The notes beneath the pieces were generated by a model. That model had not been told where the DNA came from, did no database searches, and saw only the letters and a list, made by a program, of their open reading frames with translations. From a virus, in IMG/VR virus record IMGVR_UViG_3300027782_000148, positions 1 through 43,103 of that record: a stretch of 43,103 nucleotides of DNA. The stretch is one strand, 5' to 3'. Positions 1-5,099 of this stretch are shown piece by piece. Each line of letters opens with the position of its first letter. Position 1 is the first letter of the stretch. The position numbers and the translations under genes were made by a program.

Positions 1-108
1 AATTTCACTAACCGCCTTCAGTAATTGAATTTCTGGGGTGCTGTTGGGGATGATTTTTCTGGCTTCTGACCAGCGTATGATGTCAATTTCTATTTCTGCA
101 TAGCTCAT
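1..108 (-). CDS. MazG-like nucleotide pyrophosphohydrolase, 5' part only (left variant)
   Basis: The first 36 codons (begins MSYAEIEIDI) are visible; the gene continues past the left edge. It matches the N-terminus of the complete MazG-like gene at 40134-40436 almost residue for residue, so function is assigned through that copy. The start here is ATG, whereas the other copy uses GTG. The ATG overlaps the stop of the upstream winged-helix gene (ATGA), implying coupled translation as the last visible gene of the leftward early operon. MazG-family enzymes hydrolyse (d)NTPs to monophosphates. Truncation is by the window edge, not a lesion. Confidence 0.75.
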   Translation of the reverse strand, partial: MSYAEIEIDIIRWSEARKIIPNSTPEIQLLKAVSEI

Positions 109-413
109 TTCTTTTCCTTTATGCGCCATTCACGCTCATCACGGTTTGCGTTTGATTTAACGTAATTGCCAGTTAACTCAATGAGGTGAAGTTTCCCCAT
201 CTCACTGAGCCTTCGTGCTACTTGGTTGCCATCCAAAAATGTTCTGAAGGCTATGCCATCTTTTCCTAGAGGGCCATACTTTGCCAGGCACTCCAAGATG
301 ATGTCGTAATGTTCACCAGAAAAGTCAACCTTATCGGATGCCTCATAACTGGTGATAGGGTCTTCTTTCCTTGCTCTTGGGAACATGCGTTTGAGTATTG
401 AATTGAGGTTCAT
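105..413 (-). CDS. Small winged-helix-like phage protein (left variant)
   Basis: 102 aa, starting MNLNSIL. The centre and C-terminal half (about residues 35-90) look like a winged helix: helices around IILECLAKYG, a GKDGIA turn and QVARRLSEMGKLHLIEL as a recognition-helix-like stretch, then a basic wing. I infer DNA binding; target and role are unknown. The homologue at 40576-40884 is clearly diverged (roughly four fifths identical by eye), much more than neighbouring genes. The start was chosen because MN(L/F)NSIL is common to both copies while upstream ATGs are not in the same frame in both. It ends with an ATGA overlap into the MazG-like gene. Confidence 0.7.
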   Translation of the reverse strand: MNLNSILKRMFPRARKEDPITSYEASDKVDFSGEHYDIILECLAKYGPLGKDGIAFRTFLDGNQVARRLSEMGKLHLIELTGNYVKSNANRDEREWRIKEKK

Positions 414-443
414 GTTTTTCTTTCATTAAAGGATAGACTTTAT

Positions 444-611
444 TCAGAATATTCCAAACCAAATGCCTGTACCGTGAATCCAAGCAATTGGGAATACTAT
501 TGCACCTGCCACCAGAAAGCCCCAAGAGGCAGTCTGTAGGCAAGTCACAACGTGTGTTATCCAAGAAAGTAGACCCCACACAATCAAGAGGACTGCAATA
601 GTCTCGTCCAT
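444..611 (-). CDS. 55-aa integral membrane protein, present only in the left variant
   Basis: Starts MDETIAVLLIVWGLL and reads through two hydrophobic stretches (about residues 5-18 and 28-45) rich in Trp and Ile, ending IWFGIF. It probably spans the membrane twice; role unknown (small inner-membrane effector, holin-like or superinfection-related are all possible). It starts directly at the stop of the 84-aa gene upstream. In the second copy of this locus (about 40885-40985) only the 3' end of the gene is still recognisable, so the gene was lost or gained between variants. Frame and composition support a real gene; I do not know a named family. Confidence 0.65.
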   Translation of the reverse strand: MDETIAVLLIVWGLLSWITHVVTCLQTASWGFLVAGAIVFPIAWIHGTGIWFGIF

Positions 612-866
612 TTAGAAGTCCAGATCGTCAAATGGGTCTGGTTTTGCCTTTTTGGTTGGCTGGCTAGATTGACGGATCTGCTCTTGTTTAGGGCGCACTG
701 ATAAGCTAATAAAGCCTGATCCTGCCTTACTAACCTTTTTCCAACCAGAAATCCAGTATTCCACACCTTCAATATTGATTGAGCCGTTCATGTCGGGGTG
801 CTTTTCCTCTTCCTTTTTGTCGTTTTTAAACAACGAACCCCTGTTTGTATTGTCAAATTCAGCCAT
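612..866 (-). CDS. Conserved 84-aa phage protein next to ERF recombinase (left variant)
   Basis: Begins MAEFDNTNRGSLFKN. The pattern N-x-G-x-LFKN, then HPD, a GSINIEGVEYW segment and SGWKK-SKAGSGFISLS recurs in small phage proteins near single-strand annealing proteins. The beta-rich core followed by a charged tail ending DPFDDLDF recalls ssDNA-binding proteins, whose acidic tails contact partners; that comparison is inference only. It overlaps the ERF gene by 8 nt, so the two are probably translated together. The copy at 40986-41240 differs at only two residues, indicating strong constraint. Confidence 0.75.
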   Translation of the reverse strand: MAEFDNTNRGSLFKNDKKEEEKHPDMNGSINIEGVEYWISGWKKVSKAGSGFISLSVRPKQEQIRQSSQPTKKAKPDPFDDLDF

Positions 867-1494
867 TTTTTGCTTTCTTTAGTGCGGAGCGTGTTGGTGC
901 ATCCAATTGATTAGAGAGGTAAACCTTTTGATCGGCCTCTAGTTCTTGTTCATCAATCATGGCAAGAGCATCAATAGCCTTACCATTCTTGACTAACTCG
1001 GTTACGGAGGATGCCATTTCTTGCAAGAACTCCTGAATATCTGTTGGCAGGTCATCACCAATTCCACCCCTTGGAGAAATTATGGGGGAGGGTCCTTTTG
1101 TTTTGATTCCTTCTTCCGTTTTAGGAGATGAGTCAATCGCATCATGCTCAACGATTTCGAGGGCAGCTACCCACAAATACCTTCGCAAGTAGGTCTGTAC
1201 CGCCCCAAGGTTTTGAACCTCGTGACAGCCCTTTAAAGCCGCTGTAGACATAGGCGATTCAATGACAATCACTTCTTCTGGCTTGTCAACATTGATTATT
1301 CGCATATCTGCTGTTTCTTTGCCGAAACTTACAATCCCTGCCAAGCCATGATCGTTAAAAATTTGCAGTGCGGGAATAAGAAAGTCACCCAGCTCAAAGT
1401 AATAGTAGTTGGCAAACTTGTTGTGGCCTGTTTTCTTGAGCTTGGAGCCATGAAAGGCTTCACGGGCAAGGTTTAGCCGTTGATAGACGTTCAT
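859..1494 (-). CDS. erf: ERF-family single-strand annealing protein (left variant)
   Basis: 211 aa. ERF proteins (P22 Erf type) anneal complementary ssDNA and can circularise or repair phage genomes by recombination. The diagnostic block is about residues 97-121: GAVQTYLRRYLW, then ALEIVEHDAID, matching the ERF signature of a GA-x-TY-x-RRY core and a following HD. The N-terminal 90 residues (YYYFELGDFLIPAL, SPMSTAALKGCHEV) also fit. The C-terminal third is less conserved and probably a linker or partner-binding tail. It lies between the 84-aa protein and a 69-aa gene, with ATGA overlap upstream. A diverged copy is at 41233-41868. Confidence 0.85.
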   Translation of the reverse strand: MNVYQRLNLAREAFHGSKLKKTGHNKFANYYYFELGDFLIPALQIFNDHGLAGIVSFGKETADMRIINVDKPEEVIVIESPMSTAALKGCHEVQNLGAVQTYLRRYLWVAALEIVEHDAIDSSPKTEEGIKTKGPSPIISPRGGIGDDLPTDIQEFLQEMASSVTELVKNGKAIDALAMIDEQELEADQKVYLSNQLDAPTRSALKKAKNG

Positions 1495-1700
1495 TCATGC
1501 TCTCCAAAAGGGTCACCCCATGCTGTTGATGTGCCCGTTGACATATTCACCAGGTGCTGGCCTTGGCGTTGGATGTACTCACCCTCATCGCCAATCCAAG
1601 TAGATCCCAATTTGATAAAGCTCTTACCATCTTCATCGATGATGGTGTTGCCTAATTCGGTGTAGGTCTTACCGCTAAAAAGGTTGGTAAAAATGCTCAT
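1491..1700 (-). CDS. 69-aa hypothetical protein, left variant only
   Basis: Starts MSIFTNLFSGKTY; contains a beta-rich central segment (ELGNTIIDEDGKSFIKLGSTWI) and an acidic end. No family recognised. It is inserted between the ERF gene and the 58-aa gene, with ATGA overlaps at both ends, so it is a fully integrated operon member. The second variant lacks it completely: there the 58-aa gene overlaps ERF directly. A clean gain or loss of one coding unit that preserves the start-stop overlaps is notable. Confidence 0.65.
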   Translation of the reverse strand: MSIFTNLFSGKTYTELGNTIIDEDGKSFIKLGSTWIGDEGEYIQRQGQHLVNMSTGTSTAWGDPFGEHE

Positions 1701-1873
1701 AGTTTCTCCATGATGTATTTGGTGAAATCATCCATTGCCGCCTTAGATTGGGAGGTTTCTGGGGTCTTTTGCAATACCTTGTACAGACCTAAGGCAATGC
1801 CTCGCAGGTACTCAATTTCATCTTGCAGATCTTGCTTGCTTTTTACTTTCATGGTGGCTCCTATGGTTCTCAT
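1697..1873 (-). CDS. 58-aa hypothetical protein (left variant)
   Basis: Starts MRTIGATMKVKSKQD; predicted mostly helical and charged, no family recognised. The upstream ATG (1871-1873) was preferred over MKVKSK (1850-1852) because it makes an ATGA overlap with the preceding gene and because the second copy (41865-42041) retains the same start and exactly the same length. A Met at position 8 is also conserved, so the shorter start cannot be excluded. The C-terminus (MDDFTKYIMEKL) ends in another ATGA overlap. Confidence 0.6.
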   Translation of the reverse strand: MRTIGATMKVKSKQDLQDEIEYLRGIALGLYKVLQKTPETSQSKAAMDDFTKYIMEKL

Positions 1874-2058
1874 TTGGTTAACTCCTCGTAGAGTTTCATT
1901 TCTTCAGCGATAAACTTGTTTTGATTCTCTTCAGTAAGCTCACGAAAAGCCTCATCCGTCATCATTTCTTCCCGTAATTGCTCAACAAAGTCTTTCATTT
2001 TTGACATTTCATATTCCTCTTGCATTTGGACTTGGTAGTAGAAGGCTTCTTGTGTCAT
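1870..2058 (-). CDS. 62-aa acidic helical protein (left variant)
   Basis: Starts MTQEAFYYQVQMQEE; strongly acidic and Met/Glu-rich, predicted to be nearly all helix (coiled-coil-like, KDFVEQLREEMMTDEAF). Function unknown; small acidic helical proteins in early operons are often inhibitors or adaptors, but nothing here proves it. Overlaps both neighbours through ATGA junctions. The copy at 42038-42226 differs at three residues, two of them at the C-terminus. Confidence 0.65.
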   Translation of the reverse strand: MTQEAFYYQVQMQEEYEMSKMKDFVEQLREEMMTDEAFRELTEENQNKFIAEEMKLYEELTK

Positions 2059-2207
2059 TTCCGCTCCACTGGTTTAGAGATCAGCCAGTTATTCCCCAGA
2101 AAGCGCACAGAACGCACCCAAGAGCGCATATTGTGGCGCTGGGTACTGGTAGGCACTCCTCGCACGATAAAGAGCCTACGGGCCATTTGAAGGGCAGTGG
2201 TGTTCAT
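2055..2207 (-). CDS. 50-aa basic hypothetical protein (left variant)
   Basis: Starts MNTTALQMARRLFIV; basic, with a TSTQRHNMRSWVRSVRFLG core and a conserved end ISKPVERK. I recognise the pattern from small phage early genes but know no function; its charge would suit nucleic-acid binding. It overlaps the next gene by ATGA (2055-2058) and is itself overlapped by the 59-aa gene upstream. The second copy at 42432-42587 is nearly identical but one codon longer. The gene is too short for usual ORF thresholds; conservation across the two variants is the main support. Confidence 0.65.
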   Translation of the reverse strand: MNTTALQMARRLFIVRGVPTSTQRHNMRSWVRSVRFLGNNWLISKPVERK

Positions 2208-2383
2208 GCTTCCAACACCTCTTGCAAGTTAGCCAACAACTGTTGAGCTTCTTCACGGGTAAGTGGGATGCCCAATGAGCCATGACGGTGGGAGATGTGC
2301 AAGTAAGCACCATCCTCATCCCATGTGTCCAAAGACAATCTCATGCCCAGTTCAGTTTTAAATGCTGTTTCAATTTCATTCAT
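2204..2383 (-). CDS. 59-aa hypothetical protein, left variant only
   Basis: Starts MNEIETAFKTELGMRL and ends ANLQEVLEA. Has a beta-strand-like middle (LHISHRHGSLGIPL) followed by a C-terminal helix (TREEAQQLLANLQ). No family recognised. First gene of the leftward operon in this variant, preceded by an aaagga-type ribosome-binding site. In the other variant the same slot, between the control region and the basic 50/51-aa gene, holds an unrelated 56-aa gene, so this is a position of gene replacement. Confidence 0.6.
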   Translation of the reverse strand: MNEIETAFKTELGMRLSLDTWDEDGAYLHISHRHGSLGIPLTREEAQQLLANLQEVLEA

Positions 2384-2401
2384 GTTGCATTCCTTTAAGT
2401 T

Positions 2402-2470
2402 ACTGCGTTATTGCAGTGAGATGAACTGTAAACCCCTTTTTTACATAAAAACATAGGGGTTTTCCCTAGT
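2402..2470. promoter_or_regulatory. Divergent control region with two inverted repeats (left variant)
   Basis: Lies between the leftward and rightward early operons. It contains ACTGC-6 nt-GCAGT (2402-2417) and AAACCCCT-17 nt-AGGGGTTT (2430-2437/2455-2462), followed by an ACATAGGGG...CCCTAGT element (2451-2470). Both inverted repeats are preserved in the diverged second copy although intervening bases changed, which argues for binding sites or RNA hairpins under selection. Exact -10 and -35 elements could not be assigned with confidence on either strand. Confidence 0.55.
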
Positions 2471-2504
2471 ACAACAACACTTAATTTGGTGCTAGGCTCA
2501 CCAT

Positions 2505-2699
2505 ATGAGCCACATACACCACACCCAAATCGAAGCTACTATTGCATGGACATTGATTGCCCAAGCAGTGGACCAGCTTGAAACACAAGTCCAACATGAA
2601 GACCTAGATGCCGCGATAATTGCGGTTCTGGCTCTCGCACTTGAGCTTGCTTCCCACAAAAAACTACGGTCAATAGATGAAATCTTCCAGCCCCTTTAA
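2505..2699 (+). CDS. 64-aa helical hypothetical protein, first gene of the rightward operon
   Basis: Starts MSHIHHTQIEATIAW; an all-helical, mildly acidic protein with two amphipathic helices (TLIAQAVDQLETQV and AAIIAVLALALELASHK). No DNA-binding motif or family recognised. No strong Shine-Dalgarno precedes it, but the leader before the ATG is well conserved in the second copy. The copy at 42874-43068 differs by a single residue. Position directly behind the divergent control region suggests very early expression. Confidence 0.65.
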   Translation: MSHIHHTQIEATIAWTLIAQAVDQLETQVQHEDLDAAIIAVLALALELASHKKLRSIDEIFQPL

Positions 2700-2832
2700 T
2701 TGGCAATCCCAACCCTCAACCCTGTTTAGCAAGCAGGAAAAAGCAACATTGCATAACAACATTGTTGTGCGAGATTTAAAGCCCAAAGTGCTGGCCTTTT
2801 ATCAGAAAGCCAAACCTAAAGGAAGTAAATGA
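2677..2832 (+). CDS. 51-aa hypothetical protein
   Basis: Starts MKSSSPFNWQSQPSTL and ends YQKAKPKGSK. Short and basic, with an SPFNWQ start and a helix VLAFYQKAKP; no family recognised. It overlaps the end of the 64-aa gene by 23 nt in another frame and its stop overlaps the next ATG (ATGA), which supports translation. The 5' part of its second copy is seen at 43046-43103 before the window ends. Confidence 0.6.
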   Translation: MKSSSPFNWQSQPSTLFSKQEKATLHNNIVVRDLKPKVLAFYQKAKPKGSK

Positions 2833-3191
2833 GCGATTCATTTGAGAAATTCTGGTCAGCATGGCCTAAGTCTGTCCGCAAGGGCGGTAAGAATGTCTGC
2901 CTAGCTAGGTGGAAGAAGGGTCTTTATGATGGTTGTGCAGACCAAATCATCAAGCACACAACATGGATGGCTACTACAGACGCTTGGCGCAAGTCAGACG
3001 GGGCTTTTATCCCTGCTCCTATCGTCTACCTTAACCAACAGCGATGGGACGGTGCAGAGATTCCTGAGAGCTTTGACAAGCCTAAGGTTGCTGATCCTGC
3101 ATTGGTAAAAATACAACAAGATTGGGGTAAAGCTGCTGCGATACCTGATGACATCAAAAAAAGGTTGGCAGAGATCCGAAATCGGGTATAG
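2829..3191 (+). CDS. Replication-initiation / helicase-loader-like small protein
   Basis: 120 aa. The N-terminal signature FEKFWSAWPKSVRKGGKNVC (residues about 5-24), a conserved Trp (ARWKKGL) and the later FIPAPIVYLNQQRWDG (about 60-75) are typical of the domain found in phage replication initiators and primosome-like loaders, where the W-L-N-Q-x-R-W block is diagnostic. The protein lacks a helicase or primase domain and is shorter than lambda O-type initiators, so it may be a stand-alone domain that recruits host replication proteins. It is coupled by ATGA to the gene before it. The structured RNA region begins just after its stop. Confidence 0.65.
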   Translation: MSDSFEKFWSAWPKSVRKGGKNVCLARWKKGLYDGCADQIIKHTTWMATTDAWRKSDGAFIPAPIVYLNQQRWDGAEIPESFDKPKVADPALVKIQQDWGKAAAIPDDIKKRLAEIRNRV

Positions 3192-3194
3192 AAT

Positions 3195-3303
3195 CTAAAC
3201 CGTTGCCGTGAGAAGCAATAATTGGAAGCCGTTTACACATGCTCTCGCCCTTGGTCTTTACTTTAGGGTTCTCACCGAGGGCAGTTGTAAGCGGCTTTTT
3301 TAT
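3195..3303 (+). ncRNA. Candidate structured RNA / conditional terminator
   Basis: Nested stems: outer 3226-3237 with 3286-3297 (12 pairs, one G-T wobble) and inner 3247-3254 with 3275-3282 (8 pairs, one wobble), loop 3255-3274. The outer stem runs into six T (3296-3301). Upstream GTGAGAA (3208-3214) is a perfect complement of TTCTCAC (3269-3275) at the loop and inner-stem edge, which would form a pseudoknot or a competing fold. This is what an attenuator or anti-termination element looks like. It sits inside the early operon after the replication gene. No known RNA family was recognised. Confidence 0.6.
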
Positions 3304-3597
3304 TGTCCCTACGGTCACTCGGACACTATGCGGTACGTCAGTGGTAGTGTCTTAAATAACCCCGTAACACGAGCAAGCCAGAGCGGGGAAGGTGGGCCAA
3401 GGATAGAACCTGGTGGTAAGGCTGTAAGGTCTTTAAGTCTGTCCAGTGCGAATGCGAAGACATAACTCTGATGAGTAATGCAAGCAGCACAGAGCGAACT
3501 GTTGTTTTTGAACACGGTAAGGCTGTGCATTGCTCTTCCATTCACTAATGAGTAATACACACTAGAGCAGACACACTAGAGCATAAGGGGAATAAGG
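3302..3597. other. Gene-free interval with hairpins and short direct repeats
   Basis: No credible reading frame: the one long ORF here has composition unlike the neighbours and crosses the structured RNA. Seen: hairpin GACACTA/TAGTGTC (3322-3328/3345-3351), CCCCG/CGGGG (3360-3364/3384-3388), CTCTG/CAGAG (3466-3470/3490-3494), an exact 11-bp repeat ggtaaggctgt (3415, 3516) and a tandem 13-bp repeat (next entry). Such a long gap is exceptional in an otherwise tightly overlapping operon. It may be a longer noncoding RNA or an origin/leader. Confidence 0.5.
3557..3583. repeat. Tandem 13-bp repeat acacactagagca
   Basis: Two exact copies at 3557-3569 and 3571-3583 separated by one base (14-bp period), ending 14 nt before the zinc-ribbon start codon. 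The period places both copies on a similar face only partly, so a paired protein-binding site or a leader element is possible. Nothing else in the sequence explains it. Confidence 0.6.
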
Positions 3598-3813
3598 ATG
3601 AGATTGTGCAAATGCGGGGGACTAGTAAGAGAACACCAGCTAACAAAAAACCGCTGTGCTTGGACCTGTGGGTCTTGCGGCAGGTACGAAACATTTGGAG
3701 AAGAAATTGACACACCAACTTGCGATGAAGATATTGGACAAGCTGAAGGAGGGAACACCGTACCCACAGAGGGTAGTAGACAAGGCACTGGTAATGACGG
3801 GAGATCTGGATGA
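3598..3813 (+). CDS. Zinc-ribbon protein
   Basis: 71 aa. Residues 4-30 form a four-cysteine ribbon: C4-x-C6 near the start and C-x2-C in WTCGSCGRYE, the classic small phage zinc ribbon. The second half is low in structure and overlaps another frame that encodes a conserved-looking protein (3725-3862), so the ribbon may be the only functional part. Preceded by a purine-rich aaggggaataagg leader. Its stop overlaps the ATG of the 70-aa gene (ATGA), indicating coupling. Likely DNA- or protein-binding; role unknown. Confidence 0.65.
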   Translation: MRLCKCGGLVREHQLTKNRCAWTCGSCGRYETFGEEIDTPTCDEDIGQAEGGNTVPTEGSRQGTGNDGRSG

Positions 3814-3862
3814 GTTACAGCAGGAAGGTAGTGAGCAGTGCGGGGGACAGGCAGCAACTTGA
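3725..3862 (+). CDS. 45-aa protein overlapping the zinc-ribbon gene in another frame
   Basis: Starts MKILDKLKEGTPYPQRV, followed by VVDKALVMTGDLDE. The K-L-x-x-G-x-PYP...ALxLTGDLD pattern is one I associate with short phage proteins, so the +2 frame looks genuine here although it lies over the ends of two other genes. The tail after GDLDE is less protein-like. Either this is true overprinting, or a base change has altered where the zinc-ribbon gene normally stops. Confidence is moderate because no independent start signal is visible. Confidence 0.45.
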   Translation: MKILDKLKEGTPYPQRVVDKALVMTGDLDELQQEGSEQCGGQAAT

Positions 3863-4022
3863 GATAGCACTGGCTAGAGAGTTGTACAGAACATGGGAAA
3901 CAACAAAAACCCGCATTTTCACAAAAGAACGCATTGAATTGATCGAGCGCCGTTACTCTGTTGGATCAGTGGAGCGGGTTCGGAACTACATGAATATGAT
4001 AAAGAATGGGGAATTGGAATGA
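3810..4022 (+). CDS. 70-aa hypothetical helical protein
   Basis: Starts MSYSRKVVSSAGDRQ; basic and helical (LEIALARELYRTWETTKTRIFTKERIELIERRY), probably helix-turn-helix-like or coiled but without a clear motif. It follows the zinc-ribbon stop by ATGA overlap and itself ends in an ATGA overlap with the RusA gene, so the three are a translational unit. A role in recombination with RusA is suggested only by position. Confidence 0.6.
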   Translation: MSYSRKVVSSAGDRQQLEIALARELYRTWETTKTRIFTKERIELIERRYSVGSVERVRNYMNMIKNGELE

Positions 4023-4444
4023 CTTTTCAAGTAATGTTTACAGTGGAAGGCACACCCATTGGTAAGGGTAGACCCAAGTTCGCCAGGCGCGGAAACTTTG
4101 TATCAACATATACACCCACAAAAACCCGTGATTACGAAACTCTAATTGCAGAAGCTGCTAAACAAGCAATGGGATCTTCTGAACCGCTAAAAACGCCCAT
4201 AGCGGCCTATATCTACATTACAGTACCAATCCCTCAGTCTTACTCTAAAAAGCGCTCTGCGGCCTGTTTAGATGGCTTAGAGAGGCCATGTAAGAAGCCA
4301 GACATCGATAACATCATTAAAGCCTTCTTAGATAGCATGAATGGCATTGTTTATGACGATGACACCCAAGTGGTCAGCCTCCATAGCACCAAGTGCTACG
4401 GCACTATCGGCATGGTTGAGGTGTTGGTAAAAGAAGACATATAA
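4019..4444 (+). CDS. rusA: RusA-family Holliday-junction resolvase
   Basis: 141 aa, usual length for the family. RusA enzymes are dimeric, Mg-dependent nucleases that cut four-way junctions, often replacing host resolvase in phages. Seen: GTPIGKGRPK at residues 11-20, and the active-site block KKPDIDNIIKAFLDSMNGIVYDDD at about 92-115, where D95, D97 and one of D113-D115 correspond to the catalytic aspartates of RusA. Starts by ATGA coupling to the 70-aa gene. It complements the ERF annealing protein on the other strand in a recombination-dependent replication and packaging strategy. Confidence 0.9.
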   Translation: MTFQVMFTVEGTPIGKGRPKFARRGNFVSTYTPTKTRDYETLIAEAAKQAMGSSEPLKTPIAAYIYITVPIPQSYSKKRSAACLDGLERPCKKPDIDNIIKAFLDSMNGIVYDDDTQVVSLHSTKCYGTIGMVEVLVKEDI

Positions 4445-4512
4445 GGGTTTGTCCTGATATCAAGTGCAATCAAGATGATAGACACTTGAGCTTCAACTTA
4501 ATGGAGTCTGAA

Positions 4513-4710
4513 ATGAAACTAAACGGTAAAACAGTACATGGCGTAGAAATTGATGGCGTTGACCATCGTGATGCGCCTGATTTTTGTGATGCATTTTTTT
4601 CGTATGCTGAATATGAAGATGGCACTGAGCTTACTGATGATGAGCTTGATGAGCTTAAAGACCAAAATGGCGACAAATTGTATGAAATGATTTGGGAAGG
4701 GATGTATTGA
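4513..4710 (+). CDS. 65-aa acidic hypothetical protein
   Basis: Starts MKLNGKTVHGVEIDGVD; the start at 4513 has a ggag site 7-8 nt upstream, better than in-frame ATGs at 4486 and 4501. Very acidic, with HRDAPDFCDAFFSYAEYEDG and a helix LTDDELDELKDQNG. The D-x-x-D-F-C-D-A pattern recurs in phage early proteins of unknown role; the charge could mimic DNA or bind a host factor, which is speculation. A 68-nt gap without a gene separates it from rusA. Confidence 0.65.
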   Translation: MKLNGKTVHGVEIDGVDHRDAPDFCDAFFSYAEYEDGTELTDDELDELKDQNGDKLYEMIWEGMY

Positions 4711-4711
4711 T

Positions 4712-4885
4712 ATGAAAACACTATTCCCTTTGTTTTTGTTTGGCCTGATAGTCAACATTGTTGGCATCTTTGTTGTATTTGCACCACAACTACCACCATC
4801 CCACCCAGAGTGTTCAGTAGCTGGGTTTCACCCTGACCTGTCTGTTCAACACAGGGCATTTTGCCGTGAATGGAACAAAAAATGA
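4712..4885 (+). CDS. 57-aa single-pass membrane protein
   Basis: Starts MKTLFPLFLFGLIVNIV; residues 3-24 form one hydrophobic segment after a single Lys, followed by a Pro-rich stretch (PQLPPSHPE) and a polar tail with two cysteines. Most likely anchored in the inner membrane with the tail outside; a signal-like segment is possible, but no lipobox is seen. Its stop overlaps a 20-codon ORF (ATGA). Role unknown. Confidence 0.6.
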   Translation: MKTLFPLFLFGLIVNIVGIFVVFAPQLPPSHPECSVAGFHPDLSVQHRAFCREWNKK

Positions 4886-4944
4886 CCAAAGATTGGCCTG
4901 ATAACTGGCCCTTCCCACCATACCCACTGAGGGGTGAAGCATGA
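4882..4944 (+). CDS. 20-codon micro-ORF linking two coupled genes
   Basis: Encodes MTKDWPDNWPFPPYPLRGEA: Trp and Pro rich. Its ATG overlaps the stop of the 57-aa membrane gene and its stop overlaps the ATG of the 52-aa gene, so ribosomes could run through without leaving. It may serve only as a coupling bridge or as a functional microprotein. Support is purely architectural. Confidence 0.4.
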   Translation: MTKDWPDNWPFPPYPLRGEA

Positions 4945-5099
4945 ACCTGAACCAAGGCAAGCTGGCCCAAGCACTTGTTGACAGACTGCTTGACGACATT
5001 CACGAGTTTAACGACACGCTCTATATGGCAACCGTTATCGGTGTGTTGGAGATCGTCAAGCAACAACTGATTAACGATTCTTTGGAGGACTCAGAATGA
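4941..5099 (+). CDS. 52-aa helical hypothetical protein
   Basis: Starts MNLNQGKLAQALVDRL and ends INDSLEDSE. Acidic and helical (DDIHEFNDTLYMATVIGVLEIVKQ). No recognised family. ATGA overlaps on both sides tie it to the micro-ORF and the 87-aa gene. A good ribosome-binding site (ggggtgaagc) precedes the ATG. Confidence 0.6.
   Translation: MNLNQGKLAQALVDRLLDDIHEFNDTLYMATVIGVLEIVKQQLINDSLEDSE

Noticed and set aside
1-2734. Exact terminal redundancy (direct terminal repeat) of the phage genome
   Set aside because: The two end copies differ by substitutions and gene content, so they are not a simple DTR.
3195-3303. tRNA gene
   Set aside because: The GGTTCTCACC segment recalls a T arm, but no acceptor, anticodon and D arms of proper size can be drawn.
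3208-3465. 85-codon rightward ORF across the structured RNA region
   Set aside because: Composition is unlike neighbouring proteins, there is no ribosome-binding site, and it runs through the hairpin and T tract.
3460-3505. CTGATGAG...CGAA resembling a hammerhead ribozyme core
   Set aside because: The segment between them cannot form stem II, the second core reads CGAAC instead of GAAA, and the flanking bases pair with each other as CTCTG/CAGAG instead.
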